Program-made: the position numbers and the translations under genes
Part shown: piece by piece, positions 58,382 to 64,000 of the stretch
How the letters are laid out: every line of letters starts with the position of its first letter
How positions within the stretch are numbered: the first letter of the stretch is position 1
Source: Lantana camara
Lineage: Eukaryota; Streptophyta; Magnoliopsida; Lamiales; Verbenaceae
NCBI GenBank assembly: GCA_037501455.1
Contig: CM074855.1
Location: 27,305,001 to 27,369,000, forward strand
Direction of reading: 5' to 3'
DNA length: 64,000 bases
The notes under the pieces: model-generated
What the model saw: the letters and a program-made list of their open reading frames with translations, nothing else
Databases searched by the model: none
Told to the model about the DNA's origin: nothing

Positions 58382-58646
58382 GGGGAATTCCCGAAAACTC
58401 CCCAAATGATAAGTCCAATTCCTTTTAGCTCCCCATTTTAAAAAATGATGTATTAAAACTCAAGAATCGCGTATCTAAAACCCCAAATGATGTATTTGAA
58501 ATATAAGGAAAAAATCATGTATCTAAATCACAGAATCATGTATCTAAATCTCAGAATCGCGTATCTAAAACCCCAAATGATATATTTGAAAATGGGGAGC
58601 TAAAAGAAAGTTTTCAAACCCATGGGGAGTTTTCAAAAATTGTCCC
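58382..58646. mobile_element. Small inverted-repeat element (MITE-like), about 265 bp
   Basis: The two ends are inverted copies over about 60 bp: both carry GAAAACTCCCCA and then TTTTAGCTCCCCATTTT. Between them ATCGCGTATCTAAAACCCCA is duplicated. A clean target-site duplication is not visible, so the superfamily is not assigned. Confidence 0.6.
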
Positions 58647-59348
58647 TAATATAGTTAATTACACCATATAATTTAAATAAAAATTAAATATAGTTTTTTT
58701 TTAAAAAATTTCGGGTCGGGTCGGGTTAAGTAAGAACCTTCCAAACGAACGATCAGGCTTTGTTTCTTCCTCTTTCTTCGCTTCGGTTTACCTAAGGTGA
58801 GGTCGACCTTCTTTTGATATTACTTTTTTTCTGTCTAGATTGTTCTCTTATTCCCGGCTCAAAAGAGAAAACAAAAAATGAGAAGGCGTTGTGATATGTA
58901 TGCTTTTATGTAACAATTGAACCAATAATAAATGTTTAATGCTAGACTTTTACATACTGGGACTTTAGTTGAGTTTTTCAATTCAATTAGTTGCTTAAAT
59001 GTCATTACAAACGAATTATTTTTAATTAAACTGAGCTGTGATATTTTATAAATTTCAAATAAAAGAATTGTCATTGATTTTTAAGTAGTCCCAATAAGAC
59101 ATTCTAAACATATATATCTTATACATTCTTTTTTTTTTTTCTCTGCAAGAGGATTGTTATTAATTTTGCAATTAACCCCGATAACATTCAAATTCATAAT
59201 TAATTTGTTTGACAAGTACATATTATTAACTTATTTACAATTATAAAGACGAACACGAATCAATATATATATACACACATTAAATGTATAAATTATGCAA
59301 ATATTCCAAATAATTTAAAATTATAATCCTAAATCAACAGAATGACTT
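58647..59348. other. Intergenic DNA downstream of the GDSL gene
   Basis: Contains TCGGGTCGGGTCGGGTT at about 58710 and AT-rich DNA. No gene seen. Confidence 0.45.
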
Positions 59349-60151
59349 TCAATTGATTAAACGTTTGAGGTTTCGCTTGATGATTCTATTTACGAGTATC
59401 CTATACGCCTTTTCAGTCGGATGAAAACTATCCCAAAATAAATACTCCGAAACGTTCGAACAAGCATGCCCACAAAGATATAATACTTCTATATTCCCTG
59501 TCCCGCAACATACTTTATTCGAAATCTTAAATCCTGCAACAAATTAATCAAGTGTATAGCATTAGTATTTAGCTCTTAATCTCATTATTATTTCTTATAT
59601 TATCAAAACATAAGGAAAGACGAGGGAAAATTGCAATATCAGTACTGCGGTACTTCTAGGTCATGGATTTTGTCACGTCAGATCAAGCATCATGTGGTTT
59701 TGCATATTTACCTACGAAACGCACCCGTATTGCCACAATTTTTTTAATGAAAGGTTGAAATTGTCATTTCAAAAGAAGGAATTATCCAAAAATTTCATGA
59801 CCCTCCAAAAGTTACAGTACAGATATTGCAATTTTCCCATGAATATATAACATTATATAGATGCACGGTACGTAGTTTGGTTATTAATCTATTACCATAT
59901 TTGTGCGGATTGTGAATCATGTCTAGGACGATTTCGTAGATATCTACGTAGATTACGGTTGCTTCGGGGTACCGTTTGTTGAAAGAGTTCAATTCAAATG
60001 ACAGCTTCTTGTTATACAATTTTGCAGCTCGATTGTATTCGTCCACACATTTTCTTTGAGATCCAACCTTCAATGTCCTTTGTGAGGGTAGACATCCTAT
60101 TGGTGACAAATGAACGACGGCGATTCTGCATGCGTCTAGTCGATACAACCC

Positions 60152-60849
60152 CTTTTCAACAAGATTCGTAAAAGAGTTTTATTATCCTAAAATCTAGATC
60201 TAGACGACTTAGATATATAAATCTATTTTAGTTACCTTTTAGTAAGTTCATTATAACTTATTGTCTGTATGGAACCCAATTTAAATGTGATATAGAACAC
60301 ACACAAAAACAAAAGGTAAGTTCCCTATGTTATAGCAAACTCTGAACAACTTTCGTGAAGGGTCCGTAGCCAAAAGATCGACGGAAAAGGCCCCCGTTGG
60401 CCGCCGAAGTTTCTGCCGCCGTTCGTGTCACCGGAACCACCGCCTAAGGCCAAAATCTGATCAAATTGATGTCGGAAATGGACTCAGCGGATCGAAAAAC
60501 CTTGGGAAACACTAACCTTGGTCGGAAAAAGCCGCCGGAAGGCGGCGAAACTCGCAGCTACAGTAGCGCGCCGCCGGGGCGTGAACTTTAGCCGGCACGT
60601 GCGGCCCAACCTCCGCCCTGATGGCGGCGCCACCAACGCGGAAAGGAACGCCTGGAAGTCTTCTATCCGGGTATGGGGTGCGTGTCGTCGGAATATTTCC
60701 TTCAACATGTGCGTTTCCGGAAATTGTCCGTTTTTGCCATACTTCACCAAAACCTTCCTTGTTGCATCCCTTTCACTCTCTTGGCTCCCATATGTGAATT
60801 ATATATTATATATACTTGATTAATTGATAATTATGCTCCTACTTGACAC
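60152..60849. other. GDSL intron 3 and a GC-rich block of uncertain origin
   Basis: From about 60360 to 60740 the sequence is GC-rich with a hairpin GCCGCCGGAAGGCGGC (60531-60546). It may be the diverged 5' half of the LTR that follows: AAAAGGTAAGTT at 60313 resembles the splice-donor-like site of the related LTRs. The 5' boundary could not be found. Overlapping ORFs on both strands here are unsupported. Confidence 0.4.
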
Positions 60850-62241
60850 TTCTTGGTACTTAATTGCTCAAACGTTATTGTGTGACTCCATGCCCTATAT
60901 GAATTGAACTTGAATTGATTGAATGATATGAACATGTGACTCCTTGAGATTTATTTAATCTCTTAGATGTTAATTGGTTCTCATACATGCTAAGTGTCAC
61001 TTGATTGCTAGTTTTACTTAATTACATGAGCATTGCCGTGCGTCATACTTGGTCTCATATTGAGTCTTGTCCCACGAGTTCACGTTATTTCCTTTCTTGT
61101 CAAGTTTTTCTCCAGGGCGGAGATCTTGGATCGTTTGGGGCACTTTCTTGTATCCTTGTCTTGTTTCGTCGCTCGTCAGGTGAGGTTTAATTCTAGATAT
61201 ATAGAACCCATACAACCCCTACGTGATCTTTTCGGCCAAAATGTATCTATATATCTATAGTTTTCCAAACCTTATTGATTTTCAACTGATTTCACGAAAT
61301 GGATTGATTGATTGATTGATTGTTTTGGCGAGTAAAGCATGTTCACTTTGGGCCCGAGGGTAGTGTATTGAGCCAACCGAGGAAGCAAGGGCTGACGGGT
61401 AACTTTTGCACTATCCTCACAACTTTGGGATGCCCCCTGAACCCACTAGGAGATTAGTGGGGGAAGGAGTTCCGGGCATAGGGACTCATGAACCCTATGC
61501 CCAATGAGATTGGGTGGTGGGGCCTTGCAATCCCCCCATCACCAGAGGAAGAAGAGAATTGAAGCTGCTAATTGTGCACTGTAATAACCTGCATGCTCAC
61601 TTAACCATTGATAATCTAAATATCGGTAATGTTCACTGTCGGAGTAAGGTTGGAGAATTGCCCTCACTCGCCGGGCCACTGATTGAATTGAAGTGATAAT
61701 GATTGTATGGTTAAATGGATTAGATTTAGTCTCGGGCGAGATCTTTTCTAATATTGAACTTATATTGTTTCTTTTATTAAAACCTTACCCGAGGTTATGA
61801 CTTGCATGTTATTTGAGCTAATATCTATTTAAACCCCTCACTCAGTCTTTCATAGACTGACACCTCACATTTTCAGGTCTGCAGGTTGCATGCTAGGCGG
61901 GATCGAGTCAGGTCTTTACTTTTGAGTCTAGCATGTTCATTGTAAATTATTGATGCATGTTTGTAATGTTATGGATCTTTTGGTGCTTTTAAATTTGGAA
62001 AAAATGGTTTGTATTGGAGGAAGTGGTGAACATGGTGATGCTAATGAATTGAATGTATGTATTGTATGATTCCGTTTCGGTTATGCATGTTGTATATAAT
62101 TGAGGGTTAGTCCCGCCCAGCTAGTGGTTTTTTTTATTGTCACCCGTTCGCTATAGGTTGGTTCATGTACGAACTATCCATTTCGTATGTGGATCGACTT
62201 ATAGTTCGGGGGTGTGACATCTCGGCGTTCCGGGTGCTACA
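60850..62241 (+). mobile_element. Third copy of the TR-GAG-type LTR, 5' boundary unresolved, in GDSL intron 3
   Basis: Collinear with 29560-33296: shared blocks near 61115 (CTCCAGGGCGGAGATC), 61360 (GAGCCAACCGAGGAAGCA), 61640 (CACTGTCGGAGTAAGGTTGG) and the end CGGGTGCTACA at 62241. It lacks the copia-type solo LTR found in the 28476 copy, so it shows the empty site near 61494. No palindrome cluster GGGAACGGCCGTTCCC is present in it. Confidence 0.8.
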
Positions 62242-62710
62242 TTAGAGAACAATTTTTAGGAGTCTCTTTGATTGTTCTACAATTAAGAAGAAACGGGGGA
62301 GCCAGAGGTACTTGGTGACTATAGCTAATCTATCATTAAACCAATGAAAATCTTTGAGTCAATGATCGTAGTCTGTGCAAAATTAGGAACTTCCCAACTA
62401 ATTTGTTGTCCATTCATTTTGTGTTATTAATTCTTGAGTATTTGTTAGTCTAACTATTTTTTATTATTTGTTTAATTTAATTGTTGTTAGTTTAGTTAAA
62501 AATCTCTAAAACCTCCCCCCTTTTAATTATTTGTTTTCGTTCCTTGGTTTAATAGAAAGTCACAATATCGTCAAATCTCTCTGTGGATCGACCCCTTTTA
62601 TCACTATTTGCAATTTATTTGTATTCGATACTTGGAAATTATTTTTGGTGGTTTCGATGCCCATCGTATAATTTTGTGCTCCAACACTAACAGTATCCTG
62701 TAATCTTTAC
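62242..62710. other. Remainder of GDSL intron 3 with a possible Athila-like LTR end
   Basis: ATCTCTCTGTGGATCGACCC near 62575 followed by TTTCGATGCCCATCG near 62652 resembles the end of Athila-type Gypsy LTRs. No primer site follows. Low-confidence remnant. Confidence 0.35.
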
Positions 62711-63371
62711 CTGAACAAATTTGGAAGCGTACTTTACTAGGAAGGTGGTGTATGAATAAATATCATACTTAAATTGCCTCAAAGCTGGTATACCAAAATA
62801 ACTGTTGGTTATGTCATTGCTGTCAGCAAACACCACAAATAGACTTTCACTCACAATTCTTGATGTTCTTTCCTCTCCTGCAATACTCTTCAGCTTTGCT
62901 ATGTACTCTCAATAATTCCAATTGATCCTTCATTGACAAGGCTAACTGCACTTATCACAGGGAAAAATGTCTAGTACATACAATAATTGATCAATTTGAA
63001 ACCCAAACTATAAATAAATAAATATAATTTACCGCGATATGAGATGTTAAAGGGTCGTATCCGGCACCTCCAGACGCAAAGTTCACCCCTGTTAAGAGAT
63101 CTTGAGGTCGAAGCCATGGATCAAGATACGGAGGCAGAAAAGGTTTAATGCCTAGCCCTTCCGCTACAATAGTTTTTCATTAAGAGAGACGAAAATCACA
63201 AAAACGGAGTTTTTTTAATTTTTATTTTATGTTATTTTTTGGTGTTTGTGATCATACCTAGAAGGTCTAAAGGGACTTTTCCATTGGAAAATCTTCCCGT
63301 TGGTTTTCCTCCCATGAAATCTTGGCCATAAGGAGGGTATTTCACTTTACCTAATGCCTTAATGTAATTAT

Positions 63372-63864
63372 TGTAAGCATAACTTTAACAATTCATAGAA
63401 AACTTTATTATGAATTTAACGCAGCGGAATATAGGAATCGAAATACCTCCAACCATTGCTCTTAATTTTGCCAATTGAAAGACTACGAACTTCAAGCCCG
63501 CTTTTCCTCTTGAATTCTTCTAGCCCTTCCAAGTAGAACTCTTCTTCTTCTAGTCCTTTTTTACTCCGTAAGGTTCTTCTAAGCACCGACCCTCACAACC
63601 TGATGGATTGGTTCTGTATGTGTATTTTGTGCTTAGGGACCTTAGGGATTCTGTAATCTTTTATATACGTAACTCCATCAGTTACGTATTAACTTAAGCG
63701 GTTTTTCTCTCAATGGTTATCTCCCGATAGTTCAAGAATAGTGGGAGTTGTGGGGTTAGTGGGTTCTTTAATTACGTCATAAATAGTGGAGATAATTATA
63801 ATATTAACAAATAAATATTATCCTAATGCAGTTAGGAATCCCAACGGACCACAAATTGCTAACA
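63372..63864 (-). repeat. 3' LTR of the right-edge copia-type element
   Basis: 493 bp; start placed where GDSL exon 1 homology ends and at a TGTAAGC/GCTAACA imperfect terminal repeat; end fixed by the adjoining polypurine tract (63865-63877). Confidence 0.7.
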
Positions 63865-64000
63865 TTCTCCCACTTGGTCCGTAAACCAACATTTACCCAA
63901 ACTTTAGAAAACACAATACACGAATCATGGCGATAGTTCCCCTTATGGACGAGTAGTACCTTCCATGTATTACAATGCATTATGGTTTCAACTTTACCGC
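63372..64000 (-). mobile_element. Copia-type LTR retrotransposon inserted in GDSL exon 1; runs off the window
   Basis: The 3' LTR (63372-63864, 493 bp, ends TGTAAGC and GCTAACA) is followed on its right by TTCTCCCACTTGG, the inverse of a copia polypurine tract, and by 123 bp of interior. A TATA-like GTATATAAAA is at 63659-63668 on the minus strand. The left flank ATTAT (63367-63371) should recur beyond the off-window LTR. Only the 3' end is visible, so coding state is unknown. Confidence 0.8.

Larger units (their letters stand above)
59349..63371 (-). pseudogene. GDSL esterase/lipase gene, five exons, broken
   Basis: Minus-strand exons: 1 (3' part) 63258-63371, YPPYGQDFMGGKPTGRFSNG; 2, 63033-63163, [13 protein letters not shown] and [10 protein letters not shown]; 3, 62711-62945, SLFVVFADSNDITNSYF; 4, 59896-60151, AVVHLSPIGCLPSQRTLK; 5, 59349-59533, [11 protein letters not shown] and [10 protein letters not shown], with stop. 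Splice sites are GT-AG and phases join correctly. These are extracellular SGNH hydrolases; the C-terminal Asp/His pair (DSFHPT) is present. Lesions: exon 1 is cut by a copia-type LTR at 63372, removing the signal peptide and the GDS serine; exon 3 lacks 2 bp near 62907-62911, shifting the frame; block III, normally with Gly before Ser-Asn-Asp, reads ADSND; intron 3 holds a retrotransposon LTR. It cannot encode an active enzyme. Confidence 0.9.

Noticed and set aside
60484..60823. Opposed ORFs in the GC-rich block of GDSL intron 3
   Set aside because: High GC lengthens open frames on both strands. No recognised domain, and the segment is probably LTR.
1..64000. tRNA, rRNA, plastid or mitochondrial genes
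   Set aside because: No tRNA- or rRNA-like sequence was recognised on reading. tRNA signals occur only as retrotransposon primer-binding sites.

Overview
This window is nuclear DNA of a flowering plant, probably a eudicot. The evidence is plant LTR retrotransposons of several lineages, Helitron termini, GT-AG introns and plant-type fragments of SF3B5, ARP4 and a GDSL lipase gene. There are no bacterial-style genes, rRNA, tRNA or CRISPR arrays. Almost everything is transposable-element DNA in several nested layers. No intact ordinary host gene is present.

Layout. (1) 1-25863: a Ty3/Gypsy Tat-lineage element (element A, minus strand, left LTR off-window). Its pol carries three nonsense codons. 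A copia-type element (4803-24154) is inserted in it. That copia element has young LTRs but a decayed coding region, and it was itself hit in its leader by a gag-only 'TR-GAG' Gypsy-type element (11187-20461, TSD TAAAC). The TR-GAG element has 3.03-kb near-identical LTRs and an intact gag. (2) 25864-41873: AT-rich DNA with Helitron 5' and 3' termini. It holds a solo LTR related to the TR-GAG LTR (28476-33296, TSD GTCGC), itself split by a solo copia-type LTR (30215-32425, TSD CCCTC). It also holds a near-full-length SF3B5-like exon and two exons of ARP4 with their intron. (3) 41874-54540: a complete Tat-lineage Gypsy element (element B, TSD ACGTG). Its pol is a 1.6-kaa open frame, its gag is broken, and between pol and the 3' LTR lies an antisense three-exon gene followed by two tandem-repeat arrays. 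(4) 54546-58725: a 20-bp minisatellite of about 1.9 kb flanked by diverged copies of a 0.5-0.6-kb repeat, plus a small TIR element. (5) 59349-63371: a five-exon GDSL esterase/lipase gene, now a pseudogene. It is cut in exon 1 by another copia-type element that runs off the right edge, and its intron 3 holds a third copy of the TR-GAG-type LTR.

How the parts work together. Element B could supply protease, reverse transcriptase, both RNase H domains and integrase, but its gag is broken. TR-GAG has gag and no pol. The copia element has intact-looking LTRs and primer site but no usable proteins. The recent insertions are therefore best explained by trans-mobilisation from autonomous relatives elsewhere. 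The most interesting item is the antisense gene of element B. It has its own TATA box, a possible 5'-UTR intron and two coding introns that join in frame to give 876 codons. The tail of a comparable antisense frame is present in element A at the left edge.

Coordinates, splice sites and family calls were read by eye. LTR identities are estimates from visible differences, not computed alignments.
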